Below, piece by piece: positions 1 to 8,100 of a stretch of 9,080 nt of DNA (positions are counted from its first letter, which is position 1; each line of letters opens with the position of its first letter). The notes beneath the pieces are model-generated. The model made no database searches, was not told where the DNA came from, and was given only the letters and a program-made list of their open reading frames with translations. The stretch covers positions 2,368,342 through 2,377,421 of the forward strand of contig CP070672.1 in NCBI GenBank assembly GCA_020351895.1, in the 5' to 3' direction. The position numbers were made by a program, and so were the translations under genes. This DNA comes from Thermoplasmata archaeon (lineage in GTDB: Archaea; Thermoplasmatota; Thermoplasmata; GCA-020350865).

Positions 1-23
1 GACTAAGGGTGTTATAGGTTTTG

Positions 24-33
24 TATTATAATA
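24..33 (+). promoter_or_regulatory. TATA-like box upstream of prf1
   Basis: An AT-only stretch (tattataata) lies about 40 bases before the prf1 start codon. An archaeal TATA box sits about 26 bases before the transcription start. Initiation would then fall near 54-56, giving a short leader that still includes the ribosome-binding site at 61-66. The call rests on base composition and spacing only, and the window starts too close to exclude an upstream co-transcribed gene. Confidence 0.4.
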
Positions 34-60
34 TCCTTGTGTAAGTCTCAAAAATATGAC

Positions 61-66
61 GGAGAG
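61..66 (+). promoter_or_regulatory. Ribosome-binding site of prf1
   Basis: GGAGAG lies five bases before the ATG at 72 and matches the anti-Shine-Dalgarno end of 16S rRNA. It supports 72 as the true start of the release factor gene. Confidence 0.6.
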
Positions 67-71
67 AGCAC

Positions 72-1307
72 ATGGTGGAAAAGGAAGCACTGGCAAGATA
101 TGAGTTCAAGCGCAAACTCGAGGAGATACGTTCATTTAGCGGAAGAGCTACAGAGTTAATTTCACTCTACATTCCCCCCACAAGGCAGATTCATGAGGTC
201 ACATCATATCTGCGCAACGAATACTCACAATCTTCCAACATAAAATCCAAAAGCACACGTAAGAACGTCATGGCTGCAATTGAATCCATTACAAACCGGT
301 TAAAGGCATTCAAACGTCCACCAGAAAACGGGATGGTTTTCTTTGTGGGGCATACCGCGATTTCAGGAGATCAGACTGAGATGGTGTCCCATATCATAGA
401 GCCCCCAGATAAGATCACCACATTTTTATACAGATGCGATTCTTCATTCTATCTAGAACCTTTGGAGGATATGCTCGCTGAAAAGGATATTTACGGCCTA
501 ATAGTCATAGACAGAAGCGAGGCCACAATCGGTTTTTTAAAGGGTAAGAGAATCAATACCATTAAGAATTTTCAATCGTTGGTACCCAGTAAACATGGCA
601 GGGGAGGTCAGTCTCAGAGAAGGTTCGAAAGACTCATAGAGATTGCGGCCCATGAATTTTTCAAGAAAGTGGCAGATCTGGCCAATGATACTTTCTTGGA
701 GGAGAAAGACCTAAAGGGCGTTTTGATAGGAGGTCCAGGCTCCACAAAGACGTTCTTCACGGAGAGAGATTACCTGCATCATGAGCTGAAGAAGAAGATA
801 ATAGATACGATCGATACCGGTTACACAGATGAGTACGGCCTAAAAGAGCTCATGGAAAAGGCCACAGAACGTCTGTCAGGATTGGAGCTCATGAAAGAGA
901 AGAAGCTCCTTAAAAGATTCCTCGATGAAATAAGGAAACCTGATGGCGGTCTGGCAGTTTACGGAGAGGAAGAGGTTTTAAAAGCGTTGCAGCTGGGGGC
1001 CATAGACACCCTTCTCATCTCAGAGGCAATTAGAAAGCGGAAATTAAAAATCTCGTGCCAAAGATGCGGATACACCCATGAAAGAACCTCACTGGAAGAG
1101 GAAATCTCTTTAGATGATTGTCCGAACTGTCAATCCTCCCTAAATGTGGTGGAGAATCAAGATATCATAAGCGAGCTCATAAAAAACGCGGAGACCTATG
1201 GCACACACGTTGAGTTGATATCCTCAGATTCTGAGGAGGGTGAGATGTTCCTTAGGGCGTTTGGGGGACTAGGTGGGGTTACGAGATACAAGGTTAATAT
1301 GTCATGA
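72..1307 (+). CDS. prf1: Peptide chain release factor aRF1 (archaeal/eukaryotic type)
   Basis: Class I release factor that reads all three stop codons in the ribosomal A site and triggers hydrolysis of peptidyl-tRNA, normally working with the GTPase aEF1A. At 411 residues it has the usual archaeal length. The N domain carries NIKS at residues 56-59 and YRCDSSF at 120-126, the YxCxxxF stop-recognition motif. The M domain carries the catalytic GGQ at 178-180 within HGRGGQSQRRF. The C domain includes a mini-domain with two CxxC pairs, C329/C332 and C350/C353, which probably bind zinc. The residues just before NIKS are Q-S-S rather than the TAS of the eukaryotic consensus. The start is backed by a ribosome-binding site. 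The gene ends in tandem in-frame TGA codons (1305-1310), and argS follows 43 bp later on the same strand, so co-transcription is plausible. Identity is close to certain. Confidence 0.97.
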   Translation: MVEKEALARYEFKRKLEEIRSFSGRATELISLYIPPTRQIHEVTSYLRNEYSQSSNIKSKSTRKNVMAAIESITNRLKAFKRPPENGMVFFVGHTAISGDQTEMVSHIIEPPDKITTFLYRCDSSFYLEPLEDMLAEKDIYGLIVIDRSEATIGFLKGKRINTIKNFQSLVPSKHGRGGQSQRRFERLIEIAAHEFFKKVADLANDTFLEEKDLKGVLIGGPGSTKTFFTERDYLHHELKKKIIDTIDTGYTDEYGLKELMEKATERLSGLELMKEKKLLKRFLDEIRKPDGGLAVYGEEEVLKALQLGAIDTLLISEAIRKRKLKISCQRCGYTHERTSLEEEISLDDCPNCQSSLNVVENQDIISELIKNAETYGTHVELISSDSEEGEMFLRAFGGLGGVTRYKVNMS

Positions 1308-1317
1308 TGATTCCATC

Positions 1318-1323
1318 TTTAAA
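1318..1323 (+). promoter_or_regulatory. Possible TATA-like element before argS
   Basis: TTTAAA in the short prf1-argS gap is centred about 30 bases before the GTG at 1351. That spacing would suit a transcript with almost no leader. It could equally be chance AT-richness inside a two-gene operon. An AGGTGA match at 1323-1328 is too far from either argS start to be a normal ribosome-binding site. Confidence 0.25.
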
Positions 1324-1350
1324 GGTGAAGCGTCAAGAAGATAGGATGAA

Positions 1351-3135
1351 GTGATTGTTAAGAATATTCGAAGTGAGAACATGAAAAACAATCCGTATGG
1401 AGCATGTAAGGAAGAAGTTCTTGCCTCGTTGAAAAAGGTGCTATCGGATTTAGGATACCATGAAACTCAAATCACCCTGGAAACTCCACCTGAAAATCTT
1501 GGTGATGCGGCCTTTTCCTGTTTTTCATTGGCTAAAATCGCGAAGAAGGCTCCTCAGAAAATAGCTGAGGAGATCGCTTTAGGTATACAGGCAACTGAAT
1601 ACATCGAAAAATGTGAAAGTGTGGGGCCCTATGTAAATTTCTATTTCGATTCGAAAAAGCTGGCAGAGATGACAATGAGGGCCGCACTGGATTTAAAAGA
1701 TGAATATGGGAATTCACCGCCCATTGCCAAGAAGATCATTTTGGAGCATACCAGTGCAAATCCCACGGACAAACTGCATATTGGCAGGGCGAGAAACCCG
1801 ATTATAGGTGACACACTGGCAAGGATCCTAAAAAAGGCAGGTTATGACGTGGAAACCCAGTATTATGTCGATGATATGGGGAGACAAGCTGTTACTTTGG
1901 CTTATGGTAAGAAGATGCACTCTTATTCGGAACCTCCAGAATATATCCCCTCATCAGATCGAAAGAAATGGAAAGAAATAAAGGAGGAATCTTTTGGACC
2001 ATATCAATCTGGAAGCACTATGATCCAAACCTTTTCTTGGGCAAAAAAAGAAAGTGATGCCTGGCAAAATGAACTCGAGTGGGGGGAGCCATCCATAACC
2101 AAGTCTGTAAAGGCCATAACAGACGAAACCATGGAGGAGAAAATTAAACCAACATTAGAAAAACTGAATGTTAGAGTTGATAATTTTGTTCATGAATCAC
2201 AATTTCTGAAAGCCACCAAAGATTTGGTAGCTTCCTTCAAAGAAAGCGAATTTTGTGGAGAAGAGGATGGTGCTTTTTACTTAGATTTAAGCAATTATGG
2301 TATAGAAAAAAAATTCTTCTTTGTAAGAGCAGATGGAACTACACTCTATGCAACAAGAGATATTGCCTATCATTTATGGAAGGCTCAAAGAGGAGATGAG
2401 ATCATCAATATCCTTGGGGAGGATCATAAATTAGAAGCAAAATATGTGGTAGAAACCATTAAAAATATATTGAAAAAAGATTTAAAAATCGAAACGATTT
2501 TCTACTCTTTCGTATCATTACCTGAAGGGAGAATGTCAACAAGGAAGGGTAAAGTCGTATTCATGGATGATTTATTAGATGAATCTATAGAGCGGGCTGA
2601 AATTGAGGTAAGAAAGCGCAGGTCAGATATTTTAGATGATGATGTTAAAAAAATTGCAGAAATTGTTGGCATAGGTGCTGTAAGGTATAATCTTGTGAAT
2701 GTTCAGCCTGAAAAGAAAATAGTTTTCAGATGGGAGGATGCATTGAACTTCGAGGGAAACAGCGCGCCTTTCATACAATACTCACATGCCAGGGCAAGCA
2801 GCATTCTAAGAAAAGCAAAAGAGCTTGGATACGAAAAATATGACAAGTACAATCCAACACTCTTGGAGCATCCTTCTGAGATCAATCTGATCAAAGAAAT
2901 GGCTAGGTTCCCGGAAACCATAAAAGAGTGTGCCGAGAGGCGAACACCCCATACCATGGCATCATATGCCTATGGCCTGGCATCAATGTTCAACCAATTC
3001 TACAGAGATTGTCCAGTTTTGGCATGTGATGATGACCAATTAAGAATTGCTAGGATGGCCTTGGTGGATGCCGGGAGAATTGTTCTGAAGAATTCTCTAT
3101 TTTGCTTGGGTATTGATGCACCAGAAGAGATGTGA
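1351..3135 (+). CDS. argS: Arginyl-tRNA synthetase
   Basis: Class I aminoacyl-tRNA synthetase that charges tRNA-Arg with arginine using ATP, in the cytoplasm. The N-terminal region (about residues 11-110) fits the ArgRS-specific additional domain that recognises the tRNA D-loop. The HIGH signature appears as HIGR at residues 143-146, preceded by HTSANP. YYVDDMGRQ is a further conserved ArgRS block. The KMSKS loop appears as RMSTRKGK at 394-401. The C-terminal part has the DALR anticodon-binding pattern (SAPFIQYSHARASSILRKA and the region up to FNQFYRDCP), and the protein ends in a typical ArgRS tail. The start is uncertain: the GTG at 1351 has a weak AGGA before it and gives 594 residues, while the ATG at 1381 gives 584 and begins MKNNPYGA, which looks more like the family start. 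The gene ends in TGA, followed by a T-rich stretch (3139-3149) that may help termination, only 13 bp from the convergent acdB stop. Confidence 0.96.
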   Translation: MIVKNIRSENMKNNPYGACKEEVLASLKKVLSDLGYHETQITLETPPENLGDAAFSCFSLAKIAKKAPQKIAEEIALGIQATEYIEKCESVGPYVNFYFDSKKLAEMTMRAALDLKDEYGNSPPIAKKIILEHTSANPTDKLHIGRARNPIIGDTLARILKKAGYDVETQYYVDDMGRQAVTLAYGKKMHSYSEPPEYIPSSDRKKWKEIKEESFGPYQSGSTMIQTFSWAKKESDAWQNELEWGEPSITKSVKAITDETMEEKIKPTLEKLNVRVDNFVHESQFLKATKDLVASFKESEFCGEEDGAFYLDLSNYGIEKKFFFVRADGTTLYATRDIAYHLWKAQRGDEIINILGEDHKLEAKYVVETIKNILKKDLKIETIFYSFVSLPEGRMSTRKGKVVFMDDLLDESIERAEIEVRKRRSDILDDDVKKIAEIVGIGAVRYNLVNVQPEKKIVFRWEDALNFEGNSAPFIQYSHARASSILRKAKELGYEKYDKYNPTLLEHPSEINLIKEMARFPETIKECAERRTPHTMASYAYGLASMFNQFYRDCPVLACDDDQLRIARMALVDAGRIVLKNSLFCLGIDAPEEM

Positions 3136-3148
3136 GGTTCTTCTTATT

Positions 3149-3808
3149 TCACTTAAAAACCATCTTTGCATCCACAACAACGGCATCGTTTTCCCTGATT
3201 ATCACGGGATTGAGGTCCATTTGGCTCAGGTGATCTTTAAAATCCTCCCCCAGTTTTGAGAGTTTTAAAAGGATTTCTATTACAAGGTCTTTATCCACCT
3301 TCATGCCCCTGAAATTCTCAAGAACCTTGGAGCCTTTGAGCTCCCTCAACATCTCCTTTGCATCATAGCGTGTAATAGGTATGACTCTAAAGGATACATC
3401 AGAAAGAGCCTCTGCAAACACACCTCCAAGGCCCACCATTATTGATTGTCCAAAAGAATCATCGTTTACAATCCCCATTATGAGCTCCAATCCCGGGCCT
3501 TCCATGTTCTCGATAAGGATTTTCTCACCAGGAAACCGCTTTCGAAGCGAGGCATATGTTTTATTCAATTCTTCATTATCACAAATGTTTAACACCACAC
3601 CCTTCACTTCAGTTTTATGAAGTATCTTTGGTGAGCTCACCTTCATCACCGCAGGGTATTCCCATGAACCAGTGGATAGATCCTCTTCTGCCATGATGGT
3701 TTTAAATCTTGTTGTGGGTATGTCGTATCTTTTAAGAATGTCCTTTACCTCATCTTCAGAAAGATTCTTTCTTCCCTTTAGATTTTCAATGAATGTCGAT
3801 ATATCCAT
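3149..3808 (-). CDS. acdB: ADP-forming acetyl-CoA synthetase, beta subunit (ATP-grasp)
   Basis: This is the small ATP-grasp subunit of the archaeal enzyme that converts an acyl-CoA, ADP and phosphate into a free acid, ATP and CoA, the substrate-level phosphorylation step of acetate or organic-acid production. The 219 residues match the separate beta subunit (about 230 in Pyrococcus), not the fused alpha-beta form. Visible ATP-grasp_5 blocks are YPAVMKVSSPKILHKTEVKG (residues 51-70), GPGLELIMGIVNDDSFG (104-120), MVGLGGVFAEALSDVSFR (124-141) and the metal-binding end MDLNP (197-201) with VVVDAK (210-215). H64 sits where the family has the beta-subunit histidine reported to be phosphorylated. 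The ATG at 3808 is preferred over an in-frame GTG at 3817 because that GTG is part of the ribosome-binding site. The alpha subunit is not in this window. Substrate (acetyl-, aryl- or branched-chain acyl-CoA) cannot be told from the sequence. The gene lies 54 bp behind two pilin-like genes on the same strand. Confidence 0.9.
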   Translation of the reverse strand: MDISTFIENLKGRKNLSEDEVKDILKRYDIPTTRFKTIMAEEDLSTGSWEYPAVMKVSSPKILHKTEVKGVVLNICDNEELNKTYASLRKRFPGEKILIENMEGPGLELIMGIVNDDSFGQSIMVGLGGVFAEALSDVSFRVIPITRYDAKEMLRELKGSKVLENFRGMKVDKDLVIEILLKLSKLGEDFKDHLSQMDLNPVIIRENDAVVVDAKMVFK

Positions 3809-3812
3809 TTTT

Positions 3813-3820
3813 ATCACCTT
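3813..3820 (-). promoter_or_regulatory. Ribosome-binding site that decides the acdB start
   Basis: Read on the minus strand, AAGGTGAT is followed by four A residues and then the ATG at 3808. It is a strong match to the anti-Shine-Dalgarno sequence. It contains the GTG at 3815-3817 that gives the longer reading frame, which argues that the longer version is not the real protein. Confidence 0.7.
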
Positions 3821-3862
3821 TAAAATTTACTGACTGAGCACATATCCATTCACCTGCAATCA

Positions 3863-4369
3863 TCAATTCATTTCAACATATATGAAGGTGAGGTATTGGT
3901 TCTCACCGCTTACCTCAACCAATTTTCTTTGGATTTTAAAATCCTCTCCAGATGTTAATTCAAGTGTTTTGTTTTCATTGTCAATGTTTTCGAAATTCGT
4001 CTGATTATAGGAGTTCTTAAGAGGCCTCCACAGGTGTACCGGGCCAATGAGATTGCTTATACCTCGACGATTCCCTTGTGTGATTAATACCCGGTATCTG
4101 GAGATCATTATCTCGTAGCTTTTACCCTCTAAAGTGGGCCTGACATAGATACCTTCTTTTTCTCTTTTAAAGGTTAAATTGACAATCGTCTCCCCAGAAA
4201 GAGTGTTTAGATCATCGATTGTGCCTGCAATTTTATCAGCTATATTCTGGATCTCCAGATCTTGCCCCGAATCCCTCTGGAGTGCATAGATAGCAAGAAT
4301 GGAGGTAAGAATAACCATGGCGGCGATCATCATTGCTATTTTGGATGTTACAATCTCAAGCATCCTCAT
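3863..4369 (-). CDS. Pilin-like single-pass membrane or secreted protein, unknown function
   Basis: I do not recognise a named family. The protein has 168 residues: a very short N-terminus (MRMLEIVTSK), one hydrophobic helix at about residues 11-30 (IAMMIAAMVILTSILAIYAL), then a hydrophilic, beta-rich extracytoplasmic region with several Asn sequons (NLT, NQT, NKT). This type IV pilin or archaellin-like architecture suggests a minor pilin or pseudopilin, with the hydrophobic helix packed in a filament or left in the membrane. No clear peptidase site of the pilin class is visible, so a plain membrane-anchored protein is possible. Its ATG overlaps the TGA of the upstream gene as ATGA, and AAAGGTGAT (4370-4378) precedes it, so the two are probably translationally coupled. 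A second ATG at 4363 (166 residues) is also well placed for that ribosome-binding site. The pairing with another protein of the same build suggests the two products act together. Confidence 0.75.
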   Translation of the reverse strand: MRMLEIVTSKIAMMIAAMVILTSILAIYALQRDSGQDLEIQNIADKIAGTIDDLNTLSGETIVNLTFKREKEGIYVRPTLEGKSYEIMISRYRVLITQGNRRGISNLIGPVHLWRPLKNSYNQTNFENIDNENKTLELTSGEDFKIQRKLVEVSGENQYLTFIYVEMN

Positions 4370-4890
4370 ATCACCTTTGAAACTTCAACATACATATCCT
4401 TTACACCATCATCATCAAAATCCAAGCCTTCCTTGCACTCTATGTGAATCGTGTGCCTGCCTGAACCCATTGAAAGGGGTCTGATTTCATCTTGGTCCAT
4501 ATTACCAAGAGGTACGTTGGGATTTTCGATAATTATGAACTCGGTGTCCTTATAATTCAGCTTGTATCGTATACTAGAGCTTATCCCCTCAATGGTATCA
4601 CCGATTTCAATCCTTTCTATTTTAGTCATCATTCCATCCACAAAATCCACATTCACATCCTGAGCGTTGCCGATGCCGTTTAGGTATATTTGTTTTATAT
4701 TAGTGGATAGAAATTCCAGCTCGGCTCTCAGGTTGTTCTCAGTCTGGATGCGATCATAACTTTCCAAGCCCTTCCATGCCAAGGGAACGGTAATTGCCAC
4801 GATAACAACCACTATAATGAGTTTCAGGGGGATACCCTCAACTCCCTCTTCATCCAAAGCAAATCGGGGCATTGAATCAATGGATGTCAT
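4366..4890 (-). CDS. Pilin-like protein with DxDxDGxxD calcium-type loop
   Basis: No named family recognised. The protein has 174 residues from the preferred ATG at 4890: a short acidic cytoplasmic N-terminus ending DEEGVEG, one hydrophobic helix at about residues 22-39 (LKLIIVVVIVAITVPLAW), an amphipathic stretch (GLESYDRIQTENNLRAEL) continuing the helix, then a beta-rich extracytoplasmic part. This resembles archaeal type IV pilin-like proteins, in which a prepilin peptidase cuts just before the hydrophobic helix; cleavage near EEG-V is a guess. Near the C-terminus, residues 157-165 read DFDDDGVKD, a perfect DxDxDGxxD loop of the dockerin/thrombospondin-3 calcium-binding type. An upstream ATG at 4905 adds five residues but lacks a ribosome-binding site, and those codons themselves form the GGAGGGAGG site used by 4890. 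It is the first gene of the minus-strand group and is divergent from the giant secreted protein at 5137. Confidence 0.75.
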   Translation of the reverse strand: MTSIDSMPRFALDEEGVEGIPLKLIIVVVIVAITVPLAWKGLESYDRIQTENNLRAELEFLSTNIKQIYLNGIGNAQDVNVDFVDGMMTKIERIEIGDTIEGISSSIRYKLNYKDTEFIIIENPNVPLGNMDQDEIRPLSMGSGRHTIHIECKEGLDFDDDGVKDMYVEVSKVI

Positions 4891-4894
4891 GCTT

Positions 4895-4903
4895 CCTCCC
4901 TCC
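4895..4903 (-). promoter_or_regulatory. Ribosome-binding site that decides the first pilin-like start
   Basis: Minus-strand GGAGGGAGG contains two overlapping GGAGG matches, four and eight bases before the ATG at 4890. It lies inside the codons that would follow the upstream ATG at 4905, so 4890 is favoured. Confidence 0.7.
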
Positions 4904-4933
4904 ATTAATCATTCATCTTCTCCCCCATTATCC

Positions 4934-4940
4934 AAATATA
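4934..4940 (-). promoter_or_regulatory. TATA-like box for the minus-strand pilin-like/acdB group
   Basis: Minus-strand TATATTT is centred about 47 bases before the ATG at 4890. Transcription would start near 4911, leaving a leader of about 20 bases that includes the ribosome-binding site. A second candidate, TTTAAAT on the minus strand at 4957-4963, would give a leader of about 44 bases. Composition and spacing are the only evidence. Confidence 0.35.
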
Positions 4941-4942
4941 GA

Positions 4943-4956
4943 ATCATTACAATGAT
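4943..4956. promoter_or_regulatory. Short palindrome between two TATA-like elements
   Basis: ATCATT-AC-AATGAT is a perfect 6+6 inverted repeat with a 2-base centre. It sits between the two candidate TATA elements of the minus-strand promoter, where a dimeric archaeal regulator would block or assist TBP binding. A perfect match this short can arise by chance in AT-rich DNA, so an operator is only suggested. Confidence 0.25.
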
Positions 4957-5111
4957 ATTTAAAGTTTTTAACAGACATGAATTTGTGCCTTAAAAATAGG
5001 TGGTTAGAATGTAAAAAAAGAACTCTTTTGTATTCATCCATATCCTGTTTTATCCCCTATATAATCTCATAGATTCACTTAACCATAAGGGTATCCATTA
5101 ATCAAAGGTTT

Positions 5112-5120
5112 CATATACTA
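5112..5120 (+). promoter_or_regulatory. TATA-like box of the giant secreted protein gene, possibly leaderless
   Basis: catatacta is centred about 26 bases before the ATG at 5143 and 20 before the ATG at 5137. No Shine-Dalgarno match precedes either ATG. That combination is typical of leaderless archaeal transcripts that begin at or next to the start codon, and it would favour 5143 over 5137. Confidence 0.4.
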
Positions 5121-5136
5121 TTCTGTTTATTGCTCA

Positions 5137-8100
5137 ATGGGAATGGATATGAAGAAATCCACGAGTGCAGTACTTTGTTTGTTGTTAATGATGAGCATTT
5201 TCATTGGGGCTGTTAATTTCACACCAAAGGCCAAGGCGGAGCAGAACGCACCTTATGATGATTGGGACGGTATCCCTGGCAATGACATTTGGGGAACCGA
5301 TGGTGACTGGCAGGTGGAATCAGGAGACACAATATCCCATTCGGACAAGACCATCTTTGTGACAGGAAATTTGGTTGTGGAGGGATCCCTTACATTGACC
5401 AATGTCACACTGAAAATGGATACCGCCACATATGATGGGGAGTACAATATCACAGTTGAAGATGGTGGAAGCCTGATCATTAAGGATACAGATGATGATT
5501 TTAATACAGCACCAGATGCATCTGTTATCGAGAGCAACAACACCTTTCGATACGGTCTTCAGGCCTATTCCGGCTCCCAATTCGAACTAAAGAACAGTGA
5601 GCTATACGATTGCGGCTGGAGCACATCACCATTTGTAGACGGCCTTGGTCTGTTTATAAATGCAAATTGGACCAATGTCACAGGCAACTACATAACAGAT
5701 TCGTACTTCGGTGCAGTAATTTGGGACTGCAACAATGTAACATTTGCGAACAATACGATCGATGCCATCGACGATCGAGGTATATATGCAGACGGCGCAG
5801 AGTACTGCGACCTTCAATACAATACAGTCACAAACATCCCAAATTATGCCTTTTATATTTTCGCCAGTATATACTTTAACATATCGTATAACGGCGTCAT
5901 CGACAATCCAAATACATATGGGATTTCTCTTGTGGCTGGTGGTGGGCATGAAGTTTATCAAAATACAATAGACAACAACGAGATCGGTGTATTCATACAT
6001 GGGGAAATATCGAATAATATTTTACTCTGCAATATTACTGACAATGATATTTCAAACAATGACCGCGGAATACATGTCCAAGGCCTGGACGATGTCTCAG
6101 CTACCAGCTTTATTGTTATCAACAACAACAATATCCATTCAAATTTCGATTATGGGATAATTTGTTATGGAGATAATGGACCATTTGCAGTGAATAATGT
6201 TTATATCTTCGATAATGTGATATACAACAATGGGGGAGGTGTAGGAGATGGGATTCGATTAGCGGCTGGATCTTTTTTCAGCGATATTACCCTTGTCTAT
6301 CTCAGGGATAATGAGGTTAGGGACAATACAGCCTCTGGATACTATCTAGACGGTGTAAGTTGGATATATATCAGGGACGAATACATAGCAAGAAACGAGT
6401 TCAACATCGAGGTTAGAAGTTCCGACAATGTCTACGTGACAAACTCCACCCTGGAGAAAAGCGCATCTCCAGGAGATCTTGACATAAGACTGGAAGATCC
6501 CTTTGGAAACCCACCTTCGGTTTACTTTCTCAACACCACATTTGACAAGACTGCAGCCACTGTTTTGGATGCAGGCTCTTATCTGAATGTGAAGTGGTAC
6601 CTCCATGTGAGAGTAGTGCAATGGGGCAGTGGTGTGGACAATGCGGATGTATGGATAAACAACACCTATGGAACCCCTGAACCTTCTTCGGGCCAACCCC
6701 TCAGTACGGGTGTGGGAAACGACGGATGGATAAGATGGATCGAAGTTACAGAATTTAATAAGACCTCCAGTGCACAAACCCCTTTCACGCCTCATGACAT
6801 AGAAGCCGCAAACGGAACCGCAAGGGGCTATGCAAATCCAGATATGGACATCAGCAAAGAGGTCATTATATTCCTCAATATCCCTCCCTCAGCAGATAAC
6901 CTATTTTCAACATCCACCTCACTTTTCAGAGGCCAGGAGATGAACCTCACAGCCAATGGCTCCGATACGGAGGACAACGAAGATGAACTAACACCACATT
7001 TCGAGTACATGGACCCGAATTTGATCTCCTGGAATACAACATATCTAGGCTCTCCAGTTTACATAGGTTCACCACCATCCGGTTTCTGGCAAACCAGTTT
7101 CACACCAGATGCCGCGGCTCCCTTGGGCTTTTATAAATTCAGGGTGAGGTTCAATGACACTGACGGTTTCTATAGCCCTTGGCTGGATCCCGGTTTTCCA
7201 GTCAGTGTGCAAAACAGTCCACCTCAAGCAAATGCGGGATCCGACGACTCGGCCTCCGCAGGAACTCCGTATACTTTCAATGCCTCGGCATCATGGGATT
7301 ACGAGGAAATAGTGAGCTATGAGTGGGATATCAATGACAGCGACGGTGTGAGCTTCACCCCCCCAGATTTAACAGGAATCTCGCCTTCCTATAACTATAC
7401 AATGCCAGGAATATACATCGTGACCCTGAGAATCACCGATGGGGACGGTGCCACTTCCACAGACACGGTGCAGATAACGGTTTTAGACAATGATCCTCCA
7501 CATGCTGACGCAGGTTCCGACGATTCGGTAATGAAGAACACCATCTATATCTTCGATGCCCTGGGTTCTTGGGACAATGTGGGTATAGTATGGTTCAACT
7601 GGAGTTTTGACGACGGATCTTATGATAATGGCACCAATGTCACACCACAGCACATCTTTATTCTCGCAGGAATCTATACCGTGACTCTCAATTGCACGGA
7701 TGCCCAAGGTAACTGGGCAGAGGACACAGTTACAATAACTGTTACCAATTCACTTCCTCCTGTGGCAAATGCAGGATCCGATAACTCCACAGACGAGGGT
7801 TCACCCATAACATTCAATGGCTCCCTCTCCACAGATGATTTTGGTATAGTCAGCTATTTATGGGACATGGATGAATCGGATGGCCTGGATTGGATTTCTC
7901 CAGATAGAACCGGAATTGAAGTCACCTGGACATACAATACACCAGGTCTTTATGTTGTGACTTTAAGGGTTTTAGATGCCGACGGAGGATGGGATATGGA
8001 CACGCTGGAGGTGACTGTGTTTGACATCACTGATCCTATGGCAAATGCAGGGTTGGATGATACGACAGATGAGGATACATCGTACCAATTCGATGGCTCA

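Larger units (their letters stand above)
4906..5136. other. Divergent intergenic region
   Basis: About 230 AT-rich bases separate the minus-strand pilin-like group from the plus-strand giant secreted protein gene. It holds TATA-like elements for both directions, the palindrome at 4943-4956 and a second one, AAAAGA-AC-TCTTTT, at 5016-5029. Another TATA-like stretch (tatataat, about 5059-5066) lies farther from the plus-strand gene. No supported open reading frame or structured RNA was seen. Confidence 0.6.

Noticed and set aside
1532..2957. Minus-strand open frames within argS (1532-1717 and 2703-2957)
   Set aside because: They are opposite well-conserved ArgRS coding sequence, short and featureless.
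3809..3817. Longer acdB beginning at the in-frame GTG
   Set aside because: That GTG is part of AGGTGAT, the ribosome-binding site properly spaced for the ATG at 3808.
4891..4905. Longer pilin-like protein beginning at the ATG at 4905
   Set aside because: No ribosome-binding site precedes it, and its first codons are the GGAGGGAGG site that serves the ATG at 4890.
5137..5238. Lipoprotein signal (C14) in the giant protein
   Set aside because: The cysteine sits early in the hydrophobic segment after A-V-L rather than in a lipobox, and an ordinary AKA cleavage site follows at residues 32-34.
5626..6000. Minus-strand open frame of 124 codons inside the giant gene
   Set aside because: It lies wholly opposite the beta-helix coding region, which has a clear protein signature on the plus strand. 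Its own translation has no recognisable domain or ribosome-binding site.
6346..6795. Minus-strand open frame of 149 codons inside the giant gene
   Set aside because: It is a shadow of the plus-strand frame, with an unusual Cys/Arg/Val composition and no domain signature. The plus strand is coding throughout.
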